From Azospirillum brasilense (GTDB taxonomy: Bacteria > Pseudomonadota > Alphaproteobacteria > Azospirillales > Azospirillaceae), in the NCBI RefSeq assembly GCF_008365405.1, contig NZ_QOKV01000005.1, positions 62,001 to 126,000 on the forward strand: a DNA stretch of 64,000 nt, written 5' to 3'. Each line of letters begins with the position of its first letter. The stretch's first letter is position 1. Under the pieces are notes generated by a model that was not told the origin of the DNA, searched no databases, and saw nothing but the letters and a program-made list of their open reading frames with translations. Position numbers and translations under genes: made by a program. Shown here piece by piece: positions 26,781-36,378 of this stretch.

Positions 26781-28273
26781 GGCGTCCTGCCCGCGCCGTT
26801 GAGGCGCTCGATGCTGGCGGCCGTGTAGGTGTCGTCTACTGCCTTGACGACGCCGAAGCGGACGCGGTCGCCCGGCGCCAGCCCTTGGACAGAGACGCCC
26901 GGCCCAACGCCGAACTCCATCGTCATGGCAGGCCAGGAAAACTCGGGGATCGGCCCATGGCTGATGGTGACCGAACTGCCGTCGGCAGCGATCGCCGTGA
27001 TCTCTCCTTCTCCCACCGCGGGGACGGCTGCCGTCTCGTTGGCCGTCGGTCCCTCTGCCTGCTGCATGCGCGCGAATCCGGCCGACAGGCTGCTTTCGCT
27101 GTCGATCAGGAACTGGGCGGAGGTGACGACCCGGTCCCCTTCCTTGAGGCCGTCGATGATCTCGACCCTGTCGCCGATCGCCAGCCCGGCCTTGACGGGC
27201 ACCGGCTTGAAGCGCCCATCCCCGAGGGCGAGGACGACGCGCTCGGCTTGGCCGGTGCGGATGAGGGCGTCGTTGGGAATGGCGAGAACGTCCGCCCGCG
27301 GATGTGTCGCGAGCCGCACGGAGGCGAACATGTTGGGCTGGAGGGCGAGGTCGGGATTCTCGAGGCGGATGCGCAGCCGGGCTGTCCGGGTATCCTTCCT
27401 CAGTTCCGGGTAGACGTAGTCGACGGTGCCCGTCCATGTCCGGCCGGGCTGGCTCGCGACCCGAACCTCCGCCTGCATGCCCCGGGACACCAAGCCGACC
27501 TGGCTTTCCAGGACCTCCGCGATGACCCAGACAGAGCCGTGGTCGACGATGGACATAAGCGTGACATCGGACTCCACGTACATGCCCTCTGCCACGCCAA
27601 GAGCTTCGACCACGCCGGTTCGCGGCGCATAAACCTTGATGCGCTCGGGCACGGCCTTGGTTTTGCGGATCTCTTCAATCTGCCGGTCGGAGACACCGAG
27701 AGCGATCAGCTTGCGGCGGGCGCCCTCGGTGTTGCCGGACGCCCCCCGCTCGGCCTCGCGTACGAACTCGTAGGCCGCCGTGATGAGGTCTGGCGAGAAG
27801 ACCTCCATGAGCAGCTGGCCACGCTCGACGTGCTCCCCCAGAACCCGGGTGTGGAGCCGCTCGATCCATCCCTTGCCGCGGACGTGCAGGTGCGCGGTTC
27901 GGCTCTCGTCGAACGTGATCGAGCCGAACGTCTCGATGGTCGGGGTTAGCGTTGTCCGCTCGGCCGCAGCGGTGCGAACGCCAAGATTGTTCATGGCGGC
28001 GGAGGAGACCGTGACGACGCCCGTCTCCTCGGCATTGCCGGGATCCTGGCCCTCATAGACGGGGACCATGTCCATGCCCATGGGCGACTTGCCGGGCTTG
28101 TCGCTCTTGAAGTCGGGGATCATCGGATCCCACCAGTACAGGATGCGCGGTCCGCTCTGGGCTTGCTGCTGAGGGGCGTCCTGAGCGGACAGCACCCGGC
28201 GCTCGAGCAGGACCCCGCCGCCGGTGCCCGCCGCGACGGCGAGCAAGGCGACCAAGGCTGTCTTCAGCTTCAT
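26777..28273 (-). CDS. cusB: CusB-like membrane-fusion protein with C-terminal CusF domain
   Basis: A 498-residue adaptor: an N-terminal anchor, a heavy-metal-binding segment (YWWDPMIPDF...KSPMGMDMVPVY), the HlyD barrel-sandwich/hairpin domains, and a fused C-terminal CusF-like domain with SHGPIPEFSWPAMTMEF. It bridges CusA to an outer-membrane channel and passes Cu(I). Together with the separate CusF it gives two chaperone domains per operon. The start at 28273 is chosen over a weaker upstream one. Confidence 0.92.
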   Translation of the reverse strand: MKLKTALVALLAVAAGTGGGVLLERRVLSAQDAPQQQAQSGPRILYWWDPMIPDFKSDKPGKSPMGMDMVPVYEGQDPGNAEETGVVTVSSAAMNNLGVRTAAAERTTLTPTIETFGSITFDESRTAHLHVRGKGWIERLHTRVLGEHVERGQLLMEVFSPDLITAAYEFVREAERGASGNTEGARRKLIALGVSDRQIEEIRKTKAVPERIKVYAPRTGVVEALGVAEGMYVESDVTLMSIVDHGSVWVIAEVLESQVGLVSRGMQAEVRVASQPGRTWTGTVDYVYPELRKDTRTARLRIRLENPDLALQPNMFASVRLATHPRADVLAIPNDALIRTGQAERVVLALGDGRFKPVPVKAGLAIGDRVEIIDGLKEGDRVVTSAQFLIDSESSLSAGFARMQQAEGPTANETAAVPAVGEGEITAIAADGSSVTISHGPIPEFSWPAMTMEFGVGPGVSVQGLAPGDRVRFGVVKAVDDTYTAASIERLNGAGRTP

Positions 28274-28383
28274 CGTGAACACCTGTGACGACAAATGCAC
28301 TGGGCATCCCCCGCTCTCGGCGGGTGCGGCCGGTCACGCGCCTGGAGCGCGGACCCGCGGGAAGCCCGGTTCGGATGGTGTCG

Positions 28384-28854
28384 TCAGAGGTGCCTTGGCG
28401 GCCTCTGGAGGGGAGGCACCGACTGTGGCGCCTGCGCCTTATCAGCGAAGAGGAGATGTTCCGCCACACGTCCCGCCGCCCGGACATCGGTGGCGGTGGG
28501 CATGGTGGACGCGCACATCGAGAAGCAGCCGCCCATCAACGGGCAGGAGTCTTCGTCGATACCCTGAGCATCCGACGTGTTGCAGCACGGCATCCCGGCG
28601 TCCGGCAGGGCAACCATACCCGGCATGTTCTTGTCAGAGGCATGGTCCGTCGTGTCGCAGGGTGCCGCTTCCTCAACTGCCGACGCCATGGCCGCCATGG
28701 GCATCGGCATGGCCAGCGAGGTTCCGGCGAAGGCAGGCATCTGATAGATCACCAAGGCGACCATCACGACCCAGAACACGAGCAGGGACGCCGCCGACCG
28801 ATCGGTCGACCGCCCTTTCCTGCGCGAGATGCCTGAATCGAAATAGAGCCGCAT
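28384..28854 (-). CDS. Small Cys/Met-rich protein at the head of the cus genes
   Basis: A 156-residue protein with one hydrophobic helix (ASLLVFWVVMVALVIYQM) and a Cys/Met/His-rich mature region (CDTTDHASDKNMPGM, MPCCNTS, CPLMGGCFSMCAS). It lies upstream of cusB on the same strand and resembles the protein at 38135 in composition. A periplasmic copper-binding role is likely from composition and context. An upstream start at 28953 is possible but lacks a good site. Confidence 0.65.
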   Translation of the reverse strand: MRLYFDSGISRRKGRSTDRSAASLLVFWVVMVALVIYQMPAFAGTSLAMPMPMAAMASAVEEAAPCDTTDHASDKNMPGMVALPDAGMPCCNTSDAQGIDEDSCPLMGGCFSMCASTMPTATDVRAAGRVAEHLLFADKAQAPQSVPPLQRPPRHL

Positions 28855-29220
28855 TGAATCCCACTCTGACGCCCGCGCCCGGTGCGTCCGGCCCGTCCAT
28901 GTGGCCCCACGCTTCCGGATCGGCAAGCCCCGACACAGGGCCACGACCTTCAAATTTCGTCAAGGGTCAAGAAAGCCCACGTCGTTCTTGGTAGCGTCTG
29001 ACCTCGGTCCCGGTCTGGTGCTTTCGGAGACTCGGTCCGCCGTTACTCGCAACTCTGCCGCCTAGCTTATCGTGACCACCGCCAGGTTGGGGACGAACCG
29101 CGTAGGCCCGTCCTCCCCTGAAAGGCTGGTTAAGCTCCGTTCGCCCCAACGTCCTCGCCAAGTCCATTCTGCGCAAAGCAGACTCAAGGCCAGCCCTGGA
29201 GCGTGCAAGAGATCTCGCCC
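28855..29220. other. Intergenic region between merR and the cus genes
   Basis: 366 bp without a convincing gene; both flanking genes are on the minus strand. It should hold the promoter of the cus set, but I see no clear CueR or two-component operator. Confidence 0.6.
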
Positions 29221-29661
29221 TCAGTCACGGGGCCATGCCGAAACGTCCGAAAAGAGCGTCTCGAGGACAGGACAATTCGGCGCATCACCCCCGACACAGC
29301 GGTCTGCGGTCTCGGACAGCGTGCGCTCGAGGCGCTGAAGGTCGGCGATTGTCCGCCGGACGGAATCGAGGTGCTCCAACGCGAGCGCCTGCACCTCGGC
29401 GCACGTGTGATGGCCGTCGGCCAAGCGCAGCAACGCCCGGACCTCGTCCAGCGTGAAGCCGACATCGCGGCTGCGCCGGATGAAGCCCAGCCGCCGCAGG
29501 TGGGTCTCGCCGTACACCCGGTGGCCGCCCTCCGTCCGCGGCGGCGCCGGGACGAGCCCCTGCTTCTCGTAGAACCGGATCGTCTCGATGTTGCAGCCGG
29601 TGCGCCGGGACAGCGCCCCGATGGTCAGCCCGGCCGCGCGCGCCTTCGTGGTGCCCTTCAC
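29221..29661 (-). CDS. merR: MerR-family regulator of the mer-like genes
   Basis: A 146-residue protein: HTH (LTIGALSRRTGCNIETIRFYEK), a long coiled helix, and cysteines in HTCAEVQ and RCVGGDAPNC, the three-Cys arrangement of Hg/Zn/Cd MerR proteins. The start is placed at GTG 29661 (after AAGGGG); a longer start at 29688 would run into the operator. It faces the divergent merT-merP genes across a clear operator. Confidence 0.88.
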   Translation of the reverse strand: MKGTTKARAAGLTIGALSRRTGCNIETIRFYEKQGLVPAPPRTEGGHRVYGETHLRRLGFIRRSRDVGFTLDEVRALLRLADGHHTCAEVQALALEHLDSVRRTIADLQRLERTLSETADRCVGGDAPNCPVLETLFSDVSAWPRD

Positions 29662-29673
29662 CGGAATAGCCCC

Positions 29674-29704
29674 TTGAACCTGTAGCAACTACAGGTCCCA
29701 TCTT
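29674..29704 (+). promoter_or_regulatory. MerR operator/promoter for merT-merP
   Basis: -35 TTGAAC (29674-29679), a perfect palindrome ACCTGTAGCAACTACAGGT (29678-29696) and -10 CATCTT (29699-29704) with a 19-bp spacer. This is the over-spaced MerR-type arrangement, directed at merT. Confidence 0.82.
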
Positions 29705-29732
29705 GTCACGAAAGGCAGGAGGGAGCCAGAGC

Positions 29733-30130
29733 ATGCCAGAGACATCCATGCCCGCCGCGGGCACGCCCAGCAACGCGAGCGGAGCACCCAGGGGCTGCCG
29801 CCGGGGCCGCTGGCCGTCGGCGGCCTCCTGGGCGCCCTGGGCGCCTCGTCGTGCTGCGTGCTGCCGCTCGTCTTCTTCGGCCTCGGCGTCAGCGGCGCCT
29901 GGATCGGCAATCTGACGGCCCTGGCGCCCTACCAGCCGCTCTTCGTCGCGACTGCCTTCGGCTTCCTGGGGGCCGGGTTTTGGCGCGTTTACCGCAGGCC
30001 CGCCTGCGATGGCCCGGCATGCCCCAGGCCCGCACCCAACCGGCTGGTGACAGCATCGCTCTGGGGCGCGGCCGTCCTCGTCGCCGTGGCCGTGACCTTC
30101 CCCTACGTCGCCCCGCTCCTGCTGTCCTGA
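29733..30130 (+). pseudogene. merT: MerT-like mercuric transport protein, interrupted by a one-base frameshift
   Basis: The C-terminal frame encodes a typical MerT: GASSCCVLPLVFFGLGVSG with the vicinal Cys pair in TM1, GAWIGNLTALAPY, a second Cys pair in CDGPAC, and AVTFPYVAPLL. The only start with a good site (ATG 29733, AGGAGGG upstream) reads in another frame; adding one G to the four-G run at 29791-29794 joins the two into a protein of about 133 residues. MerT imports Hg(II) to the cytoplasm for reduction. It is either a real frameshift or a sequencing slip in the G run. Confidence 0.78.
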
Positions 30131-30141
30131 TGGAGACGACC

Positions 30142-30426
30142 ATGATGATCCGCCTGATCGGAGCCACCCTCGTCGCGCTGCCCCTGGCCTCCGGTGGCGC
30201 GCTCGCCGCCGAGCGCACCGTCCGGCTGACGGTCGAGAACATGACCTGCGCGACCTGCCCCATTGTCGTGGAGCGTTCCCTCAAGGCCGTGCCCGGCGTC
30301 GACGACGTGACGGTCTCGATGGCGGAGAAGAGCGCCATCGCCACCTTCGACGACACCAAAGCCACCGTCCCGGCCCTGGTCGATGCCACCACGCAGGCGG
30401 GGTTCCCGTCGGCCCAGCAGCGGTAG
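30142..30426 (+). CDS. merP: MerP-like periplasmic mercury-binding protein
   Basis: A 94-residue HMA-fold protein with a signal peptide (ending GGALAAE) and the metal motif MTCATCP (Cys36-Cys39). MerP captures Hg(II) and passes it to MerT. GGAGACGACC precedes ATG 30142; an ATG at 30130 overlaps the merT stop and could give translational coupling. Length fits the family. Confidence 0.92.
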   Translation: MMIRLIGATLVALPLASGGALAAERTVRLTVENMTCATCPIVVERSLKAVPGVDDVTVSMAEKSAIATFDDTKATVPALVDATTQAGFPSAQQR

Positions 30427-30433
30427 GTGCGGC

Positions 30434-31780
30434 ATGGGCAAGTCCTACGACCTGGTGGTGATCGGCACCGGCACCGCCGCGATGGTCGCCAGTTCACGGG
30501 TCCGCGCCGCGGGGTGGTCCGTCGCCGTGATTGACCACCGCCCCTTCGGCGGCACCTGCGCCCTGCGCGGCTGCGACCCAAAGAAGATGTTGGTGACCGG
30601 CGCCGAGGCCGTGGACCTCGCCCGGCGCATGCACGGGCGAGGCGTTGCGGGCGGGGCCCGCATCGACTGGCGCGACCTCATCGCGTTCAAACGCACCTTC
30701 ACCGACCCGGTTCCCGAGAAGCACGAGCACCGCTACGCGGACAAGGGCATCGACGCCTACCACGGCCGCGCCCGGTTCGTCGGCCCCGATGCCGTCGCGG
30801 TGAACGGGACCACGCTCACGGTGCGCCACGTCCTGATCGCGGCTGGAGCGCGCCCTGCGCCACTCGGCTTTCCCGGTGAGGAACACCTCGTGACCAACGA
30901 GGAGTTCCTCGAGATGGAGGCGTTGCCGAAACGCATTGCGATGGTCGGCGGCGGCTACATCGCGGCCGAGTTCTCCCACATCGCGGCCCGGGCGGGCGCC
31001 GCGGTCACCATCGTGCAGCGCGGAAGCCGCATGCTGACCGGCTTCGACCCCGACCTCGTCGGCTGGCTGATGGAGCGGTTCAAGGAGATCGGGGTGGACG
31101 TGCGGACCGGCACCGCCGTCGCGGCTGTGGAGAAGACCGCCACCGGCTTCGCCATCCGCACGCGCTCCGCGGAGGGGGAACGGGCCTTCGAGGCCGACCT
31201 TGTCGTCCACGCCGCCGGGCGCGTTCCCGCACTCGATGATCTCGGCCTGGACACAGCGGGCGTCGCGCGGGACGGCGGGCGCCTCAAGCTCAACGAGCAC
31301 CTCCAGAGCGTCTCGAACCCCAAGGTCTACGCGGCGGGCGACGCGGCCGCCGTCGGGCCGCCGCTGACGCCGGTGTCGAGCCACGACGCCAAGGTGGTCG
31401 CCGCCAACCTGCTGGACGGCAACATGCACCGGCCCGACTACCGCGGGGTGCCGAGCGTGGCCTTCACGCTTCCGCCGATCGCCCGCGTCGGGCTGTCCGA
31501 GGAGGAGGCGCGCGGGCAGGGGCTCCGGTTCCGCATGAAGGCGGAACGGGTGCCGGACTGGTACACAGCGCGCCGAGTCGCGGAGACGGTCTACGGCTTC
31601 AAGGTCCTCGTTGAGGAGGGGACGGAGTGCATCCTCGGCGCCCACCTCGTCGGCCCGCACGCCGATGAGGTCATCAACATCTTCGGCCTGGCCATCCGGC
31701 ACGGCCTGACCGCCGACGATCTCAAGACCACGATGTTCGCGTACCCCACGGGGGCGTCGGACATCGGCTACATGCTGTGA
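30434..31780 (+). CDS. FAD-dependent disulfide oxidoreductase in the merA position, lacking MerA hallmarks
   Basis: A 448-residue flavoprotein: FAD-binding GTGTAAM near the N terminus, a redox pair Cys42-x4-Cys47 (GGTCALRGCDPKK), an NAD(P) site VGGGYIAAEF and an FAD motif YAAGDAA. It lacks MerA's N-terminal HMA domain and the C-terminal Cys-Cys pair; it ends FAYPTGASDIGYML. The usual HPTxxE catalytic dyad of disulfide reductases is YPTGAS here, so His and Glu are both absent. It is therefore not a standard mercuric reductase; it may be a divergent glutathione- or low-molecular-weight-thiol reductase. It starts 8 bp after merP. Confidence 0.85.
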   Translation: MGKSYDLVVIGTGTAAMVASSRVRAAGWSVAVIDHRPFGGTCALRGCDPKKMLVTGAEAVDLARRMHGRGVAGGARIDWRDLIAFKRTFTDPVPEKHEHRYADKGIDAYHGRARFVGPDAVAVNGTTLTVRHVLIAAGARPAPLGFPGEEHLVTNEEFLEMEALPKRIAMVGGGYIAAEFSHIAARAGAAVTIVQRGSRMLTGFDPDLVGWLMERFKEIGVDVRTGTAVAAVEKTATGFAIRTRSAEGERAFEADLVVHAAGRVPALDDLGLDTAGVARDGGRLKLNEHLQSVSNPKVYAAGDAAAVGPPLTPVSSHDAKVVAANLLDGNMHRPDYRGVPSVAFTLPPIARVGLSEEEARGQGLRFRMKAERVPDWYTARRVAETVYGFKVLVEEGTECILGAHLVGPHADEVINIFGLAIRHGLTADDLKTTMFAYPTGASDIGYML

Positions 31781-31809
31781 CGCGGATGCGCGAGAGCCAA
31801 GGAGAGACG

Positions 31810-32034
31810 ATGCAGCTGGAGTCCACCATCACCTGTCCGAAGTGCGGCGGCGCGTCCACCGAGACGATGCCGACGGACGCTTGCCAGTTCTTCTACGACT
31901 GCCCGCACTGCGGGACGCTGCTCCGACCGAATCCGGGGGACTGCTGCGTCTTCTGTTCCTTTGGCACGATCCCGTGCCCACCGAAGCAGGGCGAGGAAGT
32001 CGGAGGGTGCTGCGATGCAGGTATGACGGACTGA
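31810..32034 (+). CDS. Small GDCCVFCS zinc-ribbon-like protein linked to mer genes
   Basis: A 74-residue soluble protein with two CxxC pairs (CPKCGG, CPHCGT) forming a zinc-ribbon-like N-terminal half and a conserved GDCCVFCSFGTIPCPP segment, then CC. I recognise the GDCCVFCS motif as that of a small protein often next to mercury or heavy-metal genes; its biochemical role is unknown. AAGGAGAGACG gives a strong ribosome site. Confidence 0.8.
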   Translation: MQLESTITCPKCGGASTETMPTDACQFFYDCPHCGTLLRPNPGDCCVFCSFGTIPCPPKQGEEVGGCCDAGMTD

Positions 32035-32254
32035 CTGGCGATGGGGCCTGTAGAATGGCCGGACCTTCTGGAAAACGGCAAACCTGGGCAGGCCAATCGG
32101 CATTTCTGTTCTGTCGTGCCTGGCCCGTCGTATCCAAAGCAACCCGCCCGCAGCCGTTTCATCGCACGGTCAAAGGAGGACCACTCCTTGAGGAGAACTT
32201 CCTGTCGGCATGGGGTTGTCCCTTCAAGGCGTTGGCCTCGATGGTCGAACTCGG

Positions 32255-32701
32255 TCATCGGAGATGCCGTCGGACAAACCACACGACCAGAGGCGGCAGC
32301 ACAATCCATTGGGCGAGTGGCGAGAGGCCGATGCCGAGAACCGGGGTCACGGGCATCGCTCCCGCGTACTGCCACCGGTCCAGAACGTGCGTCGCCAGGA
32401 GTTCGAACAGCACCGTGATCGCCACGCCGACGGCGATGAACACCAGGATCTGGCGCCCCGACGGGGAGAGTATCCAGCGCCTGCTCCCCGCCAGCAACGC
32501 AACGAACCAGAAGGCGACGAGCATGATGGCCGCATCTCCGAGAGTCGCCCGGGTGCAGAATTTCACCGCTTCCCAATGGGGGGCCGACGCCATGCCGACG
32601 AACAGCGGCACCTGCCAGAACTCCCAGGGGTAGTTGAGCAGGAAGGCGAAGACCCCGACGTTCACCTCGGGGCACTCCACGATGCGATGAAGAATTCTCA
32701 T
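32255..32701 (-). CDS. Hypothetical four-helix membrane protein
   Basis: A 148-residue protein with about four hydrophobic segments and the segment LLNYPWEFWQVPLF near the N terminus. It is downstream of the ArsP-type permease on the same strand (38 bp gap) and probably in its operon. Family not recognised. Between it and the previous gene (32035-32254) I see nothing. Confidence 0.75.
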   Translation of the reverse strand: MRILHRIVECPEVNVGVFAFLLNYPWEFWQVPLFVGMASAPHWEAVKFCTRATLGDAAIMLVAFWFVALLAGSRRWILSPSGRQILVFIAVGVAITVLFELLATHVLDRWQYAGAMPVTPVLGIGLSPLAQWIVLPPLVVWFVRRHLR

Positions 32702-32739
32702 CGGAGGCTCCAGACTGGTACCTGGGCTGGGTTTCCCTC

Positions 32740-33882
32740 TCAGGTCCGTCCATGCGCAGCGTGAACATCGCCCTCGCCAGTTTGCCGCTGTCCATGGCCG
32801 CCGGAAAAGTGCGTCCACAGAAGCCAAGCGGCCACCGCCCCGAATGCCAGGTTCAGGAAGAAGGTGTGGTCGATGGCGAAGCGGACCATCTCCTGGAGCG
32901 ACGGCCGCTCGGTCGGCGTCAGGCCGGTCAGGGCATAGAGGTAGTGGACCGTGACTCCCGCCGCGACCATGCAGACGTAGAGGACCAGCGACAGGTACCC
33001 GGCGTACCTCCAGCCATAGTATTTGAGGTGGATCCAGACGACGGTGGCCGCGACCAGGTCGGCGCCAAGGAACGACATCACACCGCCGAGCGAGACCTGC
33101 TTCGACCACAGCATGGCCGCCAACGGCACGTTGCCCATGGACCCGATGAAGGTGAAGAAGGCGACCACCGGCGCCACGGCCGCGTTCTCCACGACGGCCC
33201 AGAAGGACGGGTTCTCGGCGTTCCCGATGAACAGGAAGTTCCAGAAGCTCTGCGGCACGAACACCGAGATGAACCCGGCCACGGTGAAGCCGAACAGGAT
33301 CTCCTTCCACACCATCGCCCATTCCATGGTGAAGGCGTCGGCGATCCGCCGCCAGCCCTGGCGTGAGGTCAGCTTGTCGCGCCAGGAGCCGGACATGTCG
33401 TGCTGCATGTCCATGCCCTCCTGCTCCTGGGCCTGTTCGGCATGCCGCTTGCCCTCCTCGGCGAGCCGCCGCGGGAACCAGATCGAGGTCAGCGCGTGGG
33501 CGTAGAGGATCATCAGGAGGCCGAGCAGGAAGTTGGCCAGCGTGAACTTCCAACCCAACAGCACCCACAGCACGATTCCGAGCTCGATGACCAGATTGGT
33601 CGAGGCGATCAGGAACGCCATCGAGTTCACCGGATGCGCGCCCTTGACGAGGACGGAACGCGAGGCCGCGAGCGCGGCGAAGGAGCACGAGGATGAGATG
33701 AAGCCGAAGAAGCTCGCCAGCCCCGCCTGCTTGGGGCCGCGCTCGCCCAGCGCGCGTGCCATCTGCTCGCGGCTGACAATGACCTGAATGCCCGCCGAGA
33801 TGATGTATCCGAAAATGAGCGCCCACAGCGCCTGCCAGAGCATTCCGGCGCCGGTGTAGAACGCCTGCCAGACCTGATCCAT
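32740..33882 (-). CDS. ArsP/DUF318-family permease
   Basis: A 380-residue membrane permease in two halves of about four helices each, separated by a His/Met-containing cytoplasmic loop (GMDMQHDMSGSW). The SSSCSFAALAASRSVLVKGA segment holds the cysteine region of ArsP-type (PF03773) permeases. Such proteins export organoarsenicals or other substrates; those in copper clusters may handle other metals. AACGGAGGAG precedes ATG 33882. It lies 108 bp downstream of copA. Confidence 0.85.
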   Translation of the reverse strand: MDQVWQAFYTGAGMLWQALWALIFGYIISAGIQVIVSREQMARALGERGPKQAGLASFFGFISSSCSFAALAASRSVLVKGAHPVNSMAFLIASTNLVIELGIVLWVLLGWKFTLANFLLGLLMILYAHALTSIWFPRRLAEEGKRHAEQAQEQEGMDMQHDMSGSWRDKLTSRQGWRRIADAFTMEWAMVWKEILFGFTVAGFISVFVPQSFWNFLFIGNAENPSFWAVVENAAVAPVVAFFTFIGSMGNVPLAAMLWSKQVSLGGVMSFLGADLVAATVVWIHLKYYGWRYAGYLSLVLYVCMVAAGVTVHYLYALTGLTPTERPSLQEMVRFAIDHTFFLNLAFGAVAAWLLWTHFSGGHGQRQTGEGDVHAAHGRT

Positions 33883-33990
33883 GGACTCCTCCGTTGGCGG
33901 GGTGGGTGCAGGCGGAGCGCAAGCCCGCCTGCCGACCGCCCGAGGCGCCTCCACGGCGCCGCTTCCCGGTTCTGGAACACTGATGTGCGG

Positions 33991-36378
33991 CTACAGCTTC
34001 ACCCACCGCAGCCGGAGCGCATTGCCGACGACGCTGACCGAACTGAGCGCCATGGCGGCCGCGGCGATGATCGGCGACAGCGTCCACCCGAAGAGCGGAT
34101 AGAACACGCCTGCCGCGACCGGCACCCCGAGGCTGTTGTAGACGAAGGCCAGGAACAGGTTCTGGCGGATGTTGCGCATGGTAGCCCGGCTCAGCACCCG
34201 GGCCCGGGCGATGCCTGCCAGATCGCCCTTCACCAGGGTCACTCCCGCGCTCTGGATCGCGACGTCGGTTCCGGTTCCCATGGCCACGCCGATGTCGGCC
34301 TCCGCCAGCGCCGGGGCATCGTTGACGCCGTCGCCAGCCATGGCCACCACCCGGCCCTCGGACTTCAGCTTGCGGACGATCTGGTGCTTCTGGTCGGGCA
34401 GGACCTCGGCCTCGACCGCGTCGATGCCCAGCTTGCGGGCCACCGCTTCCGCGGTGGTCCGATTGTCGCCGGTCAGCATGACGATCCGCACGCCGTCGGC
34501 CCGCAGCGTTTCCAAGGCTTGTGGCGTGCTCGCCTTGATCGGGTCGGCGACCGCGATCACCCCGCCGGGTTTGCCGTCGACGGCCGCGAACAACGCCGTG
34601 GCGCCCTCCCGCCGAAGTTCGTCGGCAGGCACCTCCAGGCCGCCGAGGGCGACGTCCTGGTCGCGCATCATGGCCGCGTTGCCGAGCGCCACCGTGCGCC
34701 CGCCGACCCGGCCGATGACGCCCTTGCCGGTGACCGAGGAGAAGTCGGCGACGTCCTCGACCTGCAAGCCACGCTCGCGGGCGGAGGCGACGATGGCGGC
34801 GGCCAGCGGGTGCTCGCTCGACCGCTCCAGGCTCGCCGCGAGCGACAGGAGGGTCGCCTCGTCGAGGCCCGGGGCCGGGACGACGGCGGTCACCTTCGGC
34901 TTGCCCTCGGTCAGGGTGCCGGTCTTGTCGACCACCAGCGTGTCGACCCGCTCGAACCGCTCCAGGGCCTCGGCGTTCTTGATCAGCACGCCAGAGGTCG
35001 CCCCCTTGCCGACCCCTACCATGATCGACATCGGCGTTGCCAGGCCGAGCGCGCAGGGGCAGGCAATGATCAGCACCGACACCGCGGCGATGAGCGCGAA
35101 GGCGAAGCTCGGGGTCGGCCCCCAGATCGCCCAGGCGCCGAACGCCAGGATGGCGACGACAATGACGGACGGCACGAACCAAGCTGACACGACGTCGGCG
35201 AGCCGTTGGATGGGCGCCCGGCTCCGCTGGGCTTCGGCAACCATGTCCACGATGCGCGACAGCATGGTGTCGGAGCCGACCTTCTCGGCCCGCATGACCA
35301 GGGAGCCGGTCTGGTTGATGGTGCCACCGATGACCTTGGCGCCGGGCTCCTTTTTGACCGGCATCGACTCGCCGGTCACCATCGACTCGTCCACGGTGCT
35401 GCGGCCCTCCAGGACCTCGCCGTCGACCGGGACGCCTTCGCCCGGGCGGACGCGCAGGCGGTCCCCCGCGTGGACCTCGTCCAGGTCGACCTCCTCGTCC
35501 TCGCCGCCCTCGCGGATGCGGCGCGCCGTCTTGGGAGCCAGGTTCAGCAACGCGCGGATGGCTCCGCCGGTCTGCTCGCGGGCCCGCAATTCGAGGACCT
35601 GCCCGAGCAGGACGAGCACGGTGATGACCGCGGCCGCCTCGTAGTAGACCGCGATGATGCCCTCGGCGCTGCGGAAGCTGATCGGGAAGATGCCGGGCAG
35701 GAAGGTCGCCACCAGGCTAAACAGGTAGGCGGCGCCGACCCCGAGCGCGATCAGGCTGAACATGTTCAGGTTGCGGGTTACGAAGGACCGCCAGCCGCGC
35801 TCGAAGAGCGGCCAGCCGGACCACACCACCACCGGGGTCGCCAGCAGGAACTGGATCCACACCGAGACGCGCGGTGGGATCACGTCATGGATGCCGGTTC
35901 CCGGAATGTGGGCCCCCATCTCCAAGATGAGCAGCGGCACCGCCAGTGCGGCGCCGACCCAGAACCGGCGCGTGAAGTCGACCAGTTCCGGGTTCGGTCC
36001 CTGCTCCACGTTGGCGCCGACCGGCTCGAGCGCCATTCCGCAGATCGGGCAGGTGCCGGGGCCCTCTTGGCGGATCTCGGGGTGCATCGGGCAGGTGTAG
36101 ATCACGCCCTTCTGCGGTGAGGCGTGCCCCGCCTGTTCGGGTGCCGCGGGTTTGGCCCTGGGCTTCAGGTATCCTTCGGGATCGGCGACGAACCGATCCC
36201 GGCAGCGCGCCGAGCAGAAATGGTACGTCTCGTGCCGATGATCGGCCCGGTACTTGGACGTGGCCGGGTCGACCTTCATTCCGCACACGGGGTCGGTGAC
36301 GCGATGGGCACCCGATGGGGCATTGTCGTTATGCCCGTTGTGCCTGCCATGGCCGTGGTGAATGTGCTGGTTCGTCAT
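33991..36378 (-). CDS. copA: CopA-like P1B-type copper ATPase with YHS and heavy-metal-binding N terminus
   Basis: A 795-residue ATPase. The His-rich start is followed by a YHS domain (DPVCGMKV...[12 protein letters not shown]) and a TCPMHPEI...CPICGMAL heavy-metal-binding domain instead of classical HMA domains. The core shows TGES, CPC at Cys440-Pro-Cys442, DKTGTLTEG at Asp484 and GDGVNDAP. It exports Cu(I) or Ag(I). The start overlaps the lgt stop (ATGA), so Lgt and CopA are co-translated. A truncated relative lies at 43279-43842. Confidence 0.95.
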   Translation of the reverse strand: MTNQHIHHGHGRHNGHNDNAPSGAHRVTDPVCGMKVDPATSKYRADHRHETYHFCSARCRDRFVADPEGYLKPRAKPAAPEQAGHASPQKGVIYTCPMHPEIRQEGPGTCPICGMALEPVGANVEQGPNPELVDFTRRFWVGAALAVPLLILEMGAHIPGTGIHDVIPPRVSVWIQFLLATPVVVWSGWPLFERGWRSFVTRNLNMFSLIALGVGAAYLFSLVATFLPGIFPISFRSAEGIIAVYYEAAAVITVLVLLGQVLELRAREQTGGAIRALLNLAPKTARRIREGGEDEEVDLDEVHAGDRLRVRPGEGVPVDGEVLEGRSTVDESMVTGESMPVKKEPGAKVIGGTINQTGSLVMRAEKVGSDTMLSRIVDMVAEAQRSRAPIQRLADVVSAWFVPSVIVVAILAFGAWAIWGPTPSFAFALIAAVSVLIIACPCALGLATPMSIMVGVGKGATSGVLIKNAEALERFERVDTLVVDKTGTLTEGKPKVTAVVPAPGLDEATLLSLAASLERSSEHPLAAAIVASARERGLQVEDVADFSSVTGKGVIGRVGGRTVALGNAAMMRDQDVALGGLEVPADELRREGATALFAAVDGKPGGVIAVADPIKASTPQALETLRADGVRIVMLTGDNRTTAEAVARKLGIDAVEAEVLPDQKHQIVRKLKSEGRVVAMAGDGVNDAPALAEADIGVAMGTGTDVAIQSAGVTLVKGDLAGIARARVLSRATMRNIRQNLFLAFVYNSLGVPVAAGVFYPLFGWTLSPIIAAAAMALSSVSVVGNALRLRWVKL
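33994..34545 (-). repeat. 3' copA segment, inverted copy of 43290-43842
   Basis: The last 550 bp of copA are highly similar, by eye well over 80%, to the plus-strand fragment at 43290-43842. The two copies are in opposite orientation about 9 kb apart, so recombination between them could invert the lgt-multicopper oxidase-TVP38 segment. Confidence 0.8.

Noticed and set aside
30434..31780. Standard mercuric reductase MerA
   Set aside because: It lacks the C-terminal Cys pair, HMA domain and HPTxxE dyad, so the name merA was not given.
33985..35187. 400-residue plus-strand open frame opposite copA
   Set aside because: Shadow of the ATPase gene; no motifs, and the minus strand is unambiguous.
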